NCBI GenBank assembly: GCA_963715285.1
Contig: CAVQRU010000010.1
Span: 124,001-188,000, forward strand
Origin: Sva-07 sp963715285
Lineage (GTDB): Bacteria; Actinomycetota; Acidimicrobiia; Acidimicrobiales; Ilumatobacteraceae
DNA: 64,000 nt
Direction: 5' to 3'
The notes below the pieces were generated by a model. That model was not told where the DNA came from and searched no databases. It was given only the letters and a program-made list of their open reading frames with translations. Of the stretch, positions 25,674-34,308 are shown in pieces. Each line of letters starts with the position of its first letter. The stretch's first letter is position 1. A program made the translations under genes and the position numbers.

Positions 25674-26237
25674 ATGACCATCACCGAAACCCCCGCTGTC
25701 GACAACGGCGTCAACGTCGAAGCACTGCTCGGCGCCCGGGATCACATGACCGAGATGCCGGAGTTGGCGCAGTTCACGTGGCGCGCCGACTGCGAGTGGG
25801 TCAACGGCACCCACAGCCGCACGACCGTCGAGAAGTTCAGCGGCGCCGGCGGCGAGCAGACCCACCGCCAGCCGTACTCGGCCGACACCGACCACCCGGA
25901 GCTCTTCGCCTCCGCCGACAACGGCCCGACCCCGCCGGAGATGCTGCTGATCGGCCTGGCCGGCTGCCTGACCGCCGGCGTGGCGTCGGTGGCCACCCAC
26001 CGCGGCGTCCAGCTCCGCTCGGTCAAGGCGACCGTCGAGGCGAACATGGATCTCGCCGGGATCCTGGGAATCGACAGCGACGTCCGCAACGGGTTCTCTG
26101 CGATCAGCGTGCGCTACGACATCGATGCCGACGCCACCAAGGCCGAGCTCGAGGGCATCGTCGCCCAGTCGCAGAAGCGCTCGGCAGCGTTCGACGTCAT
26201 CGCCAACCCGACGTCGATCGTCGTCTCGGTCAACTGA
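25674..26237 (+). CDS. OsmC-like protein
   Basis: A 187-residue OsmC-fold protein with PPEMLLIGLAGCLTAGVASVA, including the peroxidatic-type cysteine in LAGC, and a helical N-terminal half. The second, resolving cysteine usual in OsmC/Ohr peroxidases is not seen (the equivalent C-terminal stretch reads SQKRSAAFDV), so it may not be a classical peroxidase. AAGGAG lies upstream of ATG. It precedes an FAD monooxygenase by 42 bp and may share its transcript. Confidence 0.82.
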   Translation: MTITETPAVDNGVNVEALLGARDHMTEMPELAQFTWRADCEWVNGTHSRTTVEKFSGAGGEQTHRQPYSADTDHPELFASADNGPTPPEMLLIGLAGCLTAGVASVATHRGVQLRSVKATVEANMDLAGILGIDSDVRNGFSAISVRYDIDADATKAELEGIVAQSQKRSAAFDVIANPTSIVVSVN

Positions 26238-26279
26238 TCGGCCGGGCGATCGGCCCCAGCGAGAACCGGAGTGGGTTCC

Positions 26280-27527
26280 ATGACTGCACCACGGACCACC
26301 GATGTCGTCGTGATCGGCGGCGGGCAGGCGGGGTTGGCGATGAGCCACTGCCTGATCCGTCGATCCGTCGATCACGTCGTACTCGAACGCGGCGAGACCG
26401 CGAACTCGTGGAGGACGCAGCGTTGGGACTCACTCCGGTTGCTCACGCCGAACTGGCTCAGCCGGTTGCCTGGTTGGACCTACCGTGGTGACGATCCCGA
26501 CGGCTACATGACCGCTGTCGAGGTGGCCGCCCATCTCGACGACTACCGGCGCTCGTTCGACGCTCCGGTGCGTCACGGCACCAGCGTGTCGAACATCGAG
26601 ACGTCCGACTCGGCGCACGTCGTCGCCACCGACGACGGCGAGTGGCGGGCCCGGGCGGTGGTGCTCGCCACGGGCGCGTGCAGCGATCCGCGCATCCCGC
26701 CGATCGCGGATGAGCTGCCCGATCATCTCGACCACGTGTCGCCGATCCACTATCGCAACCCCGATCAGCTCGCCGACGGCGGCGTCCTGGTCGTCGGGGC
26801 GTCGGCGTCGGGACTGCAGATCGCCGACGAACTCAGCCGTGCGGGCCGGGAGGTCACCCTGGCCGTCGGCGACCACGTCCGCCTGCCGCGCACCTACCGC
26901 GGCATGGACATCCACTGGTGGATGGATGCGATCGGCCAGCTCGACGAGCGGTATGACGAGGTGCCCGACATCCGCCGCGCCCGGCGACTGCCGTCGCTGC
27001 AGCTGGTCGGCACACCGGAGCGTCGCGACCTCGACCTGAACGCCGTGGCCGCCAACGGTGCTCGGCTGGTCGGCCGACTCGTCGGGTGCAACGGCCAGCG
27101 GGCGCAGTTCTCGGGTTCGTTCGCCAACATGTGCGCATCGGCCGACCTCAAACAGGTGCGCCTGCTCGACCTGTGTGACGAACACGCGAGCGCCCACGGC
27201 CTCGACGGCGAACTCGGCGAGCCGACGCGACCGGCCCCGACGACGGTGGGGCCGCCGGTGCTGGACGTCGACCTCCGATCGGTCGGCACGGTCGTGTGGG
27301 CCACCGGGTTCCGGCCGACGTATCCGTGGCTCGATCCACGGCTGCTCGATCGGAAGGGGGCACTCGTGCACGACGGCGGTGTCCTTCCGGTGCCGGGCAT
27401 GTATGTGCTCGGCCTGCCGTTCCTGCGACGCCGCAAGTCGAGTTTCCTCGACGGGGTCGGGCCCGATGCCGACGACCTCGCGACCCATCTCGTCGGCCAT
27501 CTCGCGACCACCGCCAGCCGGGTGTGA
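26280..27527 (+). CDS. FAD/NAD(P)-dependent monooxygenase-like protein
   Basis: A 415-residue flavoprotein with an N-terminal FAD fingerprint VVVIGGGQAGLAM, WDSLRLLTPNWLSRLPG, a second Rossmann motif VLVVGASASGLQIADEL, and VVWATGFRPTYPWLD. This is the pattern of group B flavin monooxygenases related to CzcO/YUCCA-like enzymes. The substrate is unknown. ATG 26280 is preferred; GTG 26271 is in frame. It lies in the same direction behind the OsmC-like gene. Confidence 0.85.
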   Translation: MTAPRTTDVVVIGGGQAGLAMSHCLIRRSVDHVVLERGETANSWRTQRWDSLRLLTPNWLSRLPGWTYRGDDPDGYMTAVEVAAHLDDYRRSFDAPVRHGTSVSNIETSDSAHVVATDDGEWRARAVVLATGACSDPRIPPIADELPDHLDHVSPIHYRNPDQLADGGVLVVGASASGLQIADELSRAGREVTLAVGDHVRLPRTYRGMDIHWWMDAIGQLDERYDEVPDIRRARRLPSLQLVGTPERRDLDLNAVAANGARLVGRLVGCNGQRAQFSGSFANMCASADLKQVRLLDLCDEHASAHGLDGELGEPTRPAPTTVGPPVLDVDLRSVGTVVWATGFRPTYPWLDPRLLDRKGALVHDGGVLPVPGMYVLGLPFLRRRKSSFLDGVGPDADDLATHLVGHLATTASRV

Positions 27528-27617
27528 CCCGGCACCGGCGCGCCGACACGCCCGAACGTGGCAAGCTCGTGGGACAGGCCGGTGAACGGATGCGGTTTGC
27601 CGGCGGGGGGCGTGCGG

Positions 27618-30164
27618 ATGATCATCGAATTCAACGACTGCGAACTCGACCTCGATCGTGTCGTGTTGCGGAGGGGTGGTGTCGACGTGCCGGTCGAGCC
27701 GCAGGTGTTCGACGTCCTGCAGCTCCTCGCAGAGCGCCATGGCGAGGTGGTGCGCAAGGAGGAGCTCCTCGACGAGATCTGGGGCGATCGGTTCGTCAGC
27801 GAGTCCGCGTTGACGTCCCGTCTGAAATCGGCGCGCCGGGCGGTCGGTGACGACGGCACCCGCCAGGCGGTGATCCGCACCGTGCACGGCAAGGGCTACG
27901 AGTTCGTCGCCGACGTCCGGGTCGTCGACGGGCGAACCGATGCGCACGACGACGTCGACGACGAGGGCGCTGTGCTGGGCGAGCCGTCGCACGAACTGCC
28001 GGTCGCCCTGCAACGGCTGATCGGCCGTGACGAGTTCCTGGCTGCGTTGATCGAGGAACTCGGCGAGAGCCGGCTCATCACGCTCGTGGGGAGCGCCGGT
28101 GTCGGCAAGACGTCGCTCGGGCTGGAGCTGGCCAGGGCGGTCGCCTCCCGCTACGCCGATGGAGTCTTCGTCGTCGAGCTGGTGACGGTCGACGACCGCG
28201 ATGCGGCATTCGCCTCCCTTGCCGGAGTGCTGGGGGTCAACACGGGGCTCGGCCTGTCGATCGAGGATGCGATCGTCGACGTGCTCCGCGCCCGCAACAC
28301 CCTCCTGCTGCTCGACAACTGCGAACACCTCGTGGAACCGATCGCCGAGCTGGTGGAGCGGATCCTTCGCTCGGCGCCCCGGGTCTCGATCGTGGCCACG
28401 AGCCGTGAACCGTTGGCGGTGATGGGCGAACACGTGCGTCCGGTGGCGCCGCTGTCGGTCGACGACCTCGATGCGACACCGTTCGACGACCTCGCGAACG
28501 TCCCGGCGGTGGCGCTGTTCCTCGAGCGGGCGCAAGCGGCCGACCCGGGTTTCGAGCTGACCGAGCAGAATGCGCCCGCCGTGGTCGAGATCTGCCGGCG
28601 GCTCGACGGCATCCCGCTCGCGCTCGAACTGGCGGCCTCGCGGGCGCGGGCGATCGACGTCGCCGAGATCGCCAGTCGCCTCGACGAGCGGTTCCGTCTC
28701 CTGAAGGGGGTCAGGCGGGGCGCCGACCCTCGCCATCGCACCCTGCAGGATGCGATCGGGTGGTCGTACGAACTGCTCGACGACGACGAGAAGCGGGTCT
28801 TCGCGTCGCTGGCGGTGTTCTCCGGGCAGTTCGATCTGGCGGCCGCCGAGTCGATCTCCGATGATGACGACGACGTGCTCGACGTCCTCACGCGGCTCGC
28901 CGAGCGCTCGATGCTGGCGGTGCGGCGTTCGGCCGGCGGCGGGACGCGCTACGAGATGCTCGAGACGCTGCGGGAGTACGGCCGGAGTCGCCTCGACGAC
29001 GAGCGGAGCGTGACGCTGTACTCCACGCACGCCCGTCAGTTCGCCGGTGCGGCCGCAGCGATCGAGGCGGGCCTGAACTCGGCCGGCGAGGGCGCCGCGG
29101 TGGCTCGCGCTGATGCGTCGTTCGCCGACCTCCGTGCGGCGCAGCGGTTCTCGGTGGAGATCGGTGACGTCGACACGGCGTTCGGCCTGGCGTGTGCGAT
29201 GCGCGAGTACGGGATGCGCACGCTCCACTACGAGGTGTTCACCTGGGCTGACGCCATGTCGGAGATGCCGGGTGGTTCCGGGCACCCGGCGTACCCGGTG
29301 GTGCTCGGTGTGCGTGCCTACGGCGCCTTCTGCCGGGGTGAGTTCGTTCGGTCGTTGGAGCTGGCCGGCGCCGCCAAGGAGGCGGAGCGGGCGCTCGGCG
29401 TGGAGCCGGTCGGGCTGGCCGAACGCGTGCGGGCGAACGTGTACTACGCGATCGACGAGCTGGACCGCGGGGTCGCCGAGAATGCCGACCTGATCGAACT
29501 GGCCGACGCCTCGGGGAACGACTCGCGGCGCGCCCATGCCTATTACATGGCGTCGGTCGCGGCGAGCTCGTGTGGCGACTACGACGAGGGTCATCGGCTG
29601 AGCCAGCAGGCGCGCCGGGCGGCCGAACGCACCGGCGGCGTCACCGACCTTGCGGGTTCGTGGGTTGCCGAGGGGTTCTCGATCCACGGAGACGATGCGC
29701 ACGCGCTGAGTGCGTTCGCGCACGGCGACCGGCTCGCGCGGTCGGTCGGCAATCGGTGGATGAGTGCGTTCGCTCGCACGGAGATCGGTGCGTTGCGCGT
29801 GTCACACGGCGACCTCGGGCCCGGCTGTGAGGAGCTCGCTGAGCAGGTCGACGTCTGGTACCGCACTGGCGAGTGGGCGCAGCAGTGGCACACCCTGATG
29901 CGCTGCGTGATCGCACTCGACCGGATCGGTCAGCCGGCGGTGGCCGCAGAGGTGCTCGGTTCGATCGAGGCCCACAGCGCGGTCGGTGCACCGCCGCTCA
30001 TGGTGACGCTGCGCGACCTGGTGTTGGACACCCGCGACTCGATCGAGAAGCAGCTCGGCGCCGATCAGGCCGCCGCCTGCCGCGCCGCCGGTGCCGAGCT
30101 CCCCGTCGCCACCACGGTCGAGCGCACCCGCCTCGCTCTCCGCGGCCTCTCCGTCTCCCCCTGA
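27618..30164 (+). CDS. Winged-helix/STAND ATPase transcriptional regulator
   Basis: An 848-residue regulator. Residues 1-100 form an OmpR-type winged helix (LLAERHGEVVRKEELLDEIWG, SESALTSRLKSARRAVGDDG, IRTVHGKGYEFVADV). An NB-ARC-like ATPase has VGSAGVGKTSL and TLLLLDNCEHLVEPI, followed by a STAND winged helix (DAIGWSYELLDDDEKRVFASLAVF) and a TPR-like tail. It shares the ATPase core with the cyclase fusion at 7778 but carries DNA-binding output instead. A G-rich SD lies seven bases before ATG 27618; GTG 27612 is possible. Confidence 0.83.
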   Translation: MIIEFNDCELDLDRVVLRRGGVDVPVEPQVFDVLQLLAERHGEVVRKEELLDEIWGDRFVSESALTSRLKSARRAVGDDGTRQAVIRTVHGKGYEFVADVRVVDGRTDAHDDVDDEGAVLGEPSHELPVALQRLIGRDEFLAALIEELGESRLITLVGSAGVGKTSLGLELARAVASRYADGVFVVELVTVDDRDAAFASLAGVLGVNTGLGLSIEDAIVDVLRARNTLLLLDNCEHLVEPIAELVERILRSAPRVSIVATSREPLAVMGEHVRPVAPLSVDDLDATPFDDLANVPAVALFLERAQAADPGFELTEQNAPAVVEICRRLDGIPLALELAASRARAIDVAEIASRLDERFRLLKGVRRGADPRHRTLQDAIGWSYELLDDDEKRVFASLAVFSGQFDLAAAESISDDDDDVLDVLTRLAERSMLAVRRSAGGGTRYEMLETLREYGRSRLDDERSVTLYSTHARQFAGAAAAIEAGLNSAGEGAAVARADASFADLRAAQRFSVEIGDVDTAFGLACAMREYGMRTLHYEVFTWADAMSEMPGGSGHPAYPVVLGVRAYGAFCRGEFVRSLELAGAAKEAERALGVEPVGLAERVRANVYYAIDELDRGVAENADLIELADASGNDSRRAHAYYMASVAASSCGDYDEGHRLSQQARRAAERTGGVTDLAGSWVAEGFSIHGDDAHALSAFAHGDRLARSVGNRWMSAFARTEIGALRVSHGDLGPGCEELAEQVDVWYRTGEWAQQWHTLMRCVIALDRIGQPAVAAEVLGSIEAHSAVGAPPLMVTLRDLVLDTRDSIEKQLGADQAAACRAAGAELPVATTVERTRLALRGLSVSP

Positions 30165-30183
30165 CCCACGCGCCCCTTTCCCC

Positions 30184-30233
30184 GTTTGCGTCGCGGTTCG
30201 GGTGGGGCGGGTCACCCAGACTGCAACACAAAC
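30184..30233 (+). repeat. R50 palindromic repeat, copy 2
   Basis: It starts GTTTGCGTCGCGG, has the central GGGTCACCC and ends GCAACACAAAC. It lies just after the STAND regulator stop. Confidence 0.88.
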
Positions 30234-30255
30234 GTCCAGCCCGGGCCCCCTCTCC

Positions 30256-30305
30256 GTTTGCGTCGCAGATCCGGTGTGCCGGGTCACCCAGATCGCAACG
30301 CAAAC
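30256..30305 (+). repeat. R50 palindromic repeat, copy 3
   Basis: It starts GTTTGCGTCGCAGATCCGG, has the central GGGTCACCC and ends GCAACGCAAAC. The inner arms GATCCGGTG and CACCCAGATC pair. Confidence 0.88.
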
Positions 30306-30325
30306 GGGTGGGACTGCCGCCGCCC

Positions 30326-30375
30326 GTTTGTGCTGCATTCCCGGAGGGGCGGGTCACCCGAACCGCGACGCAAAC
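30326..30375 (+). repeat. R50 palindromic repeat, copy 4
   Basis: It starts GTTTGTGCTGCATTC, has the central GGGTCACCC and ends GCGACGCAAAC. Confidence 0.88.
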
Positions 30376-30396
30376 GGGGAGGGGCTGCTGTTGTCT

Positions 30397-30446
30397 GTTT
30401 GTGCTGCGATCTGGGTGGGTCGGGTCACCCGGATCGCGACGCAAAC
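30397..30446 (+). repeat. R50 palindromic repeat, copy 5
   Basis: It starts GTTTGTGCTGCGATC, has the central GGGTCACCC and ends GATCGCGACGCAAAC. The GATC boxes of the two arms pair. Confidence 0.88.
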
Positions 30447-30499
30447 GGGGAGGGGCGGGCGCAGGCGATGGTCGGCGGGGGCTGCGAGACTGGATGGCG

Positions 30500-30775
30500 A
30501 TGAGCGAGGTGCGGTGCCGGGCGATCGTGTCGGGTCGGGTGCAGGGCGTGTTCTTCCGAGACAGCTGCCGGGCGGAGGCGCAGCGGCTGGGCGTGCGCGG
30601 GTGGGTGCGCAACCGACCGGATCGAACCGTCGAGGTCGTCGCCGAGGGTCCGCGTGACGTGGTCGATCAGCTCCTCGACTGGTGCCGGCACGGTCCCCCT
30701 CGCGCGCAGGTCACCGGGATCGCCGTCACCGATGAACCCGTCCGCGCGGAGCGCGGCTTCCGCATCCAGTATTGA
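30500..30775 (+). CDS. acyP: Acylphosphatase
   Basis: A 91-residue enzyme hydrolysing acyl phosphates. The phosphate-binding loop is VSGRVQGVFFRDSCR with the catalytic Arg, and the catalytic Asn lies in GWVRNRPDRTVEV. The C-terminal RAERGFRIQY is standard. ATG 30500 is preferred, with GAGACT eight bases before it; ATG 30494 is in frame. The gene sits isolated between two clusters of R50 repeats. Confidence 0.92.
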   Translation: MSEVRCRAIVSGRVQGVFFRDSCRAEAQRLGVRGWVRNRPDRTVEVVAEGPRDVVDQLLDWCRHGPPRAQVTGIAVTDEPVRAERGFRIQY

Positions 30776-30802
30776 CCCGCCGCCACCTGCCCGCCGCGGC
30801 CC

Positions 30803-30852
30803 GTTCGTGTTGCAGATCCGGTGTGCCGGGTCACCCGGATCGCGACGCAAAC
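30803..30852 (+). repeat. R50 palindromic repeat, copy 6
   Basis: It starts GTTCGTGTTGCAGATCCGG, has the central GGGTCACCC and ends GATCGCGACGCAAAC. The inner hairpin GATCCGGTG/CACCCGGATC is nearly perfect. Confidence 0.88.
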
Positions 30853-30874
30853 GGGGTGGGGGGTGGCGCGGTTC

Positions 30875-30924
30875 GTTTGTGTTGCACTTCGGGCGGGGCG
30901 GGTCACCCAGATCGCGACGCAAAC
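30875..30924 (+). repeat. R50 palindromic repeat, copy 7
   Basis: It starts GTTTGTGTTGCACTTCGGG, has the central GGGTCACCC and ends GATCGCGACGCAAAC. It lies 72 bp after copy 6 and before the 3' end of the EF-G-like gene. Confidence 0.88.
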
Positions 30925-30962
30925 GGGGTGGGGACGGGCTGGGGTGGGGGTGGGGGTCGTCG

Positions 30963-33029
30963 TCAGGCGTCGGCGGCGGCGTCGAGGGCGGCTTGGCGGA
31001 CCTTGTCGACGAGGTTGGCGGGGAGCGGTTGGTAGCCGTGGTGGTCGATGCCGAACGAACCGCTGCCGCCGCTGAGCGAACGCAGGTCGATCGCGTAGCG
31101 CAGGATCTCGGCCGTGGGGACGAGCGCGTGCACGGTGGTCACGCCGGACTCGTCGGTGTCGGTGCCGAGCACCTGGGCACGCCGTGAGTTGAGGTCGCCG
31201 AGTACGTCGCCGTGATGGACGGCCGGCACCTTGACGATCATCGCGCTCACCGGTTCGAGCACGTCGACGCCGACGCGGTCGACCGCCTCGCGGAGCGCCA
31301 GCGAGCCGGCCATCTTGAAGCTCATCTCCGACGAGTCGACCGAGTGGTACTTGCCCCCGGTGCACACCGCACGAACGTCGACGATCGGGAAGCCGTCACG
31401 CCCGCCGCGGGCCATCGCCTCCTCGACGCCGGCTCCAACCGCCGGAACGAGGTTCTTCGGGATGACGCCGCCGGTCACCTCGCTGACGAACTCGAATCCC
31501 GAACCGGACGGGAGCGGTTCGAACCGAACCGTCGCGACGCCGAACTGTCCGTGGCCGCCGCTCTGCTTCTTGTACTTGCCCTCGACCTCGACCGGCGCGG
31601 CGAGCGTGGCCCGGTAGGCGACGCGGACGTCGTCGACCACGAGTTCCACCCCGGCGCGTTCGATGCGTGACAGCGCCACGCGCACGTGCGTCTCGCCGCC
31701 GCCGCTGAGCACGGTCTGACCGGTGGAGTCCTCGTGGTGGACCGCGAGCGTCGGGTCCTCGATCACGAGCCGGTGCAACGTGGTGGCGAGCCGGTCCTCG
31801 TCCGACTGTTTGGCCGCAGCGATCGCGACGCCGTACACGGGGCGTGGGAGCGTCGGGAGCGTGGCGGCCACCGGGGTGCCGTCGGGCGCGAGCGTGTCAC
31901 CGGTGAGGGTGTCGGCGAGCTTGGTGACCGCGACGATGTCGCCGGCACCGATCGTGTCGACGTGGGTCTGGGAGCCGCCGGTCATCGAGATCAGGTTGTG
32001 CAGGCGTTCCTTGGCTCCCGAGCGTGAGTTGACGAGCACGTCGTCGGAGCGGATCGTGCCGGAGAGCACCTTCATGAACGAGATCTGGCCGAGGAACTCG
32101 TCGATCGTGGTCTTGAACACGAGGACGAGCGGGGGACCGTCGGGATCGGGGACGATGTCGACGGTCCCGCCGGCCGCTTCGACCACCGTGGGCCCGGCGT
32201 CGCCCGGTGCCGGGCCGACGCGGCAGATGAAGTCGGCGAGCTGGTCGGCGCCGATCGGTGCGGTGGCCGATCCGCACAGCACGGGGAACGCCAGCGCGCG
32301 GTCGACCGCATCGTGCAGCAGGTGTTCGAGCTGCTCGGGGGAGGGTTCGTCGCCGGAGAGGTACTGCTCGAGGAGGTCGTCGTCGAGCTCGATCACGTCC
32401 TCCACGAGGTGGTCGTGTTCGGCTCGTTCGACCTCGGCGAGGTCGGCGGGGACCTCGGTCGGCTCGGCGCGGCCCGAGTCGTAGACGAAGGCGTGATGGG
32501 TGAGCACGTCGGCGATGCCGTGGAAGCTCGACTCCTCGCCGATCGGCAACTCGGTCGGGTCGGCGTGCGAGCCGAACACCTCGCGCACCTGGGCGAGGGT
32601 GCGGTCGAACGACGAGCGTTCACGGTCGAGCTTGTTGACGAACACGATCCGCGGGATGCCCATGTCGGCGGCGTGGCGCCACAGCACGACGTCTTGCGAC
32701 TGCACGCCAGCGACGCCGTCGATGACGAAGACGGCGAGGTCGGCGGCGGCGAGGCCGAGCAGCGCTTCGCCGCGGAAGTCGGCGTAGCCGGGTGTGTCGA
32801 TCAGGTTGATCCGGTGGTCGTTCCAGTCGAACGACGCAACCGACAACGAGATCGACTGCTGGCGGTCGCGTTCCTCGGGGTCGTGGTCCATCACCGTGGA
32901 CCCCTTCTCGATCGTGCCCGGTCGGGCGATCACGCCGGCGCGGAAGAGCAGCGCCTCGGCGAGGCTCGTCTTGCCGCTCGAGTTGTGGCCGACGAGTGCC
33001 ACGTTCCTGATCTGTTCGGTCGACCGCAT
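30963..33029 (-). CDS. Elongation factor G-like GTPase
   Basis: A 688-residue translational GTPase. G1 is GHNSSGKT (14-21), G3 is DTPGYADF and G4 is NKLDRE. Domain II and the EF-G domain IV/V region (EGKYKKQSGGHGQFG, ending YQPLPANLVDKV) are present. It belongs to the EF-G-like group often annotated FusA2 or EF-G-like rather than the main elongation factor: there is no rpsL/rpsG/tuf context and motifs are divergent. It may act in ribosome recycling or stress. ATG 33029 has AAAGGGG upstream. Confidence 0.88.
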   Translation of the reverse strand: MRSTEQIRNVALVGHNSSGKTSLAEALLFRAGVIARPGTIEKGSTVMDHDPEERDRQQSISLSVASFDWNDHRINLIDTPGYADFRGEALLGLAAADLAVFVIDGVAGVQSQDVVLWRHAADMGIPRIVFVNKLDRERSSFDRTLAQVREVFGSHADPTELPIGEESSFHGIADVLTHHAFVYDSGRAEPTEVPADLAEVERAEHDHLVEDVIELDDDLLEQYLSGDEPSPEQLEHLLHDAVDRALAFPVLCGSATAPIGADQLADFICRVGPAPGDAGPTVVEAAGGTVDIVPDPDGPPLVLVFKTTIDEFLGQISFMKVLSGTIRSDDVLVNSRSGAKERLHNLISMTGGSQTHVDTIGAGDIVAVTKLADTLTGDTLAPDGTPVAATLPTLPRPVYGVAIAAAKQSDEDRLATTLHRLVIEDPTLAVHHEDSTGQTVLSGGGETHVRVALSRIERAGVELVVDDVRVAYRATLAAPVEVEGKYKKQSGGHGQFGVATVRFEPLPSGSGFEFVSEVTGGVIPKNLVPAVGAGVEEAMARGGRDGFPIVDVRAVCTGGKYHSVDSSEMSFKMAGSLALREAVDRVGVDVLEPVSAMIVKVPAVHHGDVLGDLNSRRAQVLGTDTDESGVTTVHALVPTAEILRYAIDLRSLSGGSGSFGIDHHGYQPLPANLVDKVRQAALDAAADA

Positions 33030-33222
33030 GGGGGCCCCTTTCGTGCTCGGGCCAGTCTTCACCGGGTCGGTCGTTGGCCGCAACGGACCAATGTCCCGAC
33101 GTGCGGTGATCGTGGCGGGACACTCGGGTCACGACGGTCGCGCTCGCCGACGTCCGCGAGCGCACTCTCGAGATGTGACGGATGGCTCGTTGTCGTTCCG
33201 GCCCCTTTTCGTCACGCGTCCG

Positions 33223-33228
33223 TAACAT
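33223..33228 (+). promoter_or_regulatory. Probable -10 box TAACAT of the Rpf-like gene
   Basis: TAACAT lies about 80 bases before the start codon, implying a 5' leader of about 70 bases containing GTGTCGACAC and an SD. The long leader contrasts with the leaderless neighbours. Confidence 0.4.
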
Positions 33229-33306
33229 TGTCGGTCGACCAGCACTCGTGTCCATCGCGGAAACCCGCAGGTGTCGACACGCCGGTGCGCCTCCCAAGGA
33301 GCGTCA

Positions 33307-34086
33307 ATGATCCCCTCTTCCCCCCACCTCGGCTCTGCCATCCGTCGACACCGGCTCGCGATCCGGCGATCCGCCGCCGTGCTCGCGGCGGCGCTCGTGA
33401 TCGGCGCCGCTCCGCTGGTTGCCCGTGCGCTCGATGACGAGTCCGTCCCGACAGCTGGCGTCGTCGACTCGCCGAGCGCGTCGCCGGAGGCTCGCCCCGT
33501 CGGCAACCCGACGGTGCAGTCGCTCATCGGCCCGCAGGTCCCGACGGTCCCGGAGCTCGGCGCCGACCTGCTGCTGGAGCGCTCCACCGAGACACCGCCC
33601 GAGCCGGCGCCCGAGCCCGAGACGCCGCTCGAGATCGCCACCCGGGTGATGACCGAGTCGTACACGTGGGACGAACGCGGCCCGCGGATCGAGGAGTTGC
33701 AGGCCGTGCTCGGGATTGCCGCCGACGGCTGGTACGCCCACACCACGCTCGCCGCCCACCGCAGTGCCCTGGAGTTCGCCGGCCTGCCCACCGATCGACT
33801 GCCCGTGGCGCCCGTGCCGGCGGGCCCGTCGCCCGAGAAGTGGGCAGCGTTGCGTCGATGCGAATCCGGTGGCGACTACTCGATCACCAACCCGTCCGGG
33901 AAGTACCGCGGCGCCTACCAGTTCGATCGCTCGACGTGGAACTCGGTCGCCGGGCGCCACGCCCCCGGCCTCGTCGGCGCCGATCCCGCCACCGCATCAC
34001 CCGCGGATCAGGACGCCATGGCTCGAGCTCTGTACAGCGAACGCGGCGCGCGCCCCTGGCCGCACTGCGGCCGCCACCTCCGCTGA
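33307..34086 (+). CDS. Resuscitation-promoting factor-like transglycosylase
   Basis: A 259-residue exported protein. Basic residues followed by a hydrophobic helix (about 21-41) form a signal or anchor; a Pro/Glu-rich linker spans about 45-108. A peptidoglycan-binding-like helix pair (RIEELQAVLGIAADGWY, about 127-155) precedes the Rpf domain (EKWAALRRCESGGDYS, catalytic Glu186; KYRGAYQFDRSTW). Rpf enzymes cleave peptidoglycan and promote exit from dormancy. AAGGAG precedes the ATG. The last codons (GRHLR) are duplicated downstream in an 85-bp tandem duplication. Confidence 0.87.
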   Translation: MIPSSPHLGSAIRRHRLAIRRSAAVLAAALVIGAAPLVARALDDESVPTAGVVDSPSASPEARPVGNPTVQSLIGPQVPTVPELGADLLLERSTETPPEPAPEPETPLEIATRVMTESYTWDERGPRIEELQAVLGIAADGWYAHTTLAAHRSALEFAGLPTDRLPVAPVPAGPSPEKWAALRRCESGGDYSITNPSGKYRGAYQFDRSTWNSVAGRHAPGLVGADPATASPADQDAMARALYSERGARPWPHCGRHLR

Positions 34087-34089
34087 CAG

Positions 34090-34136
34090 CTCTCAGCGGA
34101 ATCGGTCGCGGACGCCGCGACCAGATCCGCCGAGAG
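34090..34136 (+). repeat. R47 palindromic repeat, copy 3
   Basis: It starts CTCTCAGCGGAA, has inner arms GGTCGCGG and CCGCGACC around a 3-base loop, and ends ATCCGCCGAGAG. This is the best-formed hairpin of the family and lies four bases after the Rpf-like stop codon, so it could also act as a terminator. Confidence 0.88.
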
Positions 34137-34187
34137 TGGAACGGGCCCCGGCTGGGACGGCACTGCGGCCGCCACCTCCGCTGACAG

Positions 34188-34234
34188 CTCTCAGCGGAAT
34201 CGGTCGCGGACGCCGCGACCAGATCCGCCGAGAG
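34188..34234 (+). repeat. R47 palindromic repeat, copy 4
   Basis: Identical to copy 3, carried by the 85-bp duplication. Confidence 0.88.
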
Positions 34235-34308
34235 TGGAACGGGCGGCTCGGGCTGGCGCGGGCCGTCGAGATTGCGGGCGGGCCCGTCGAGCGGGGAACA
34301 TGGGCGTC

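Larger units (their letters stand above)
30165..30499. other. Intergenic region filled by four R50 palindromes
   Basis: This 335-bp gap holds four 50-bp palindromic repeats spaced about 71 bp apart, with 20-23 bp of non-conserved G/C-rich sequence between them. I see no convincing open reading frame, though frames through the repeats stay open for some distance. Confidence 0.85.
34062..34244. repeat. 85-bp direct duplication including the Rpf gene end and an R47 palindrome
   Basis: 34062-34146 and 34160-34244 are identical over about 85 bp with a 98-bp period. Each copy contains the last eight codons of the Rpf-like gene including the stop and one whole R47 palindrome. The identity indicates a recent event. 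Confidence 0.9.

Noticed and set aside
30184..30446. CRISPR-like array because repeats and spacers have regular 71-bp periodicity
   Set aside because: Repeats are 50 bp, internally palindromic and vary among copies; spacers are only about 20-23 bp and no cas genes are near. A REP-like family fits better.
33229..33306. Possible c-di-AMP (ydaO-type) riboswitch in the leader of the Rpf-like gene
   Set aside because: Rpf genes often have this riboswitch, but the leader is only about 70 bases and I could not find the conserved elements of the motif.
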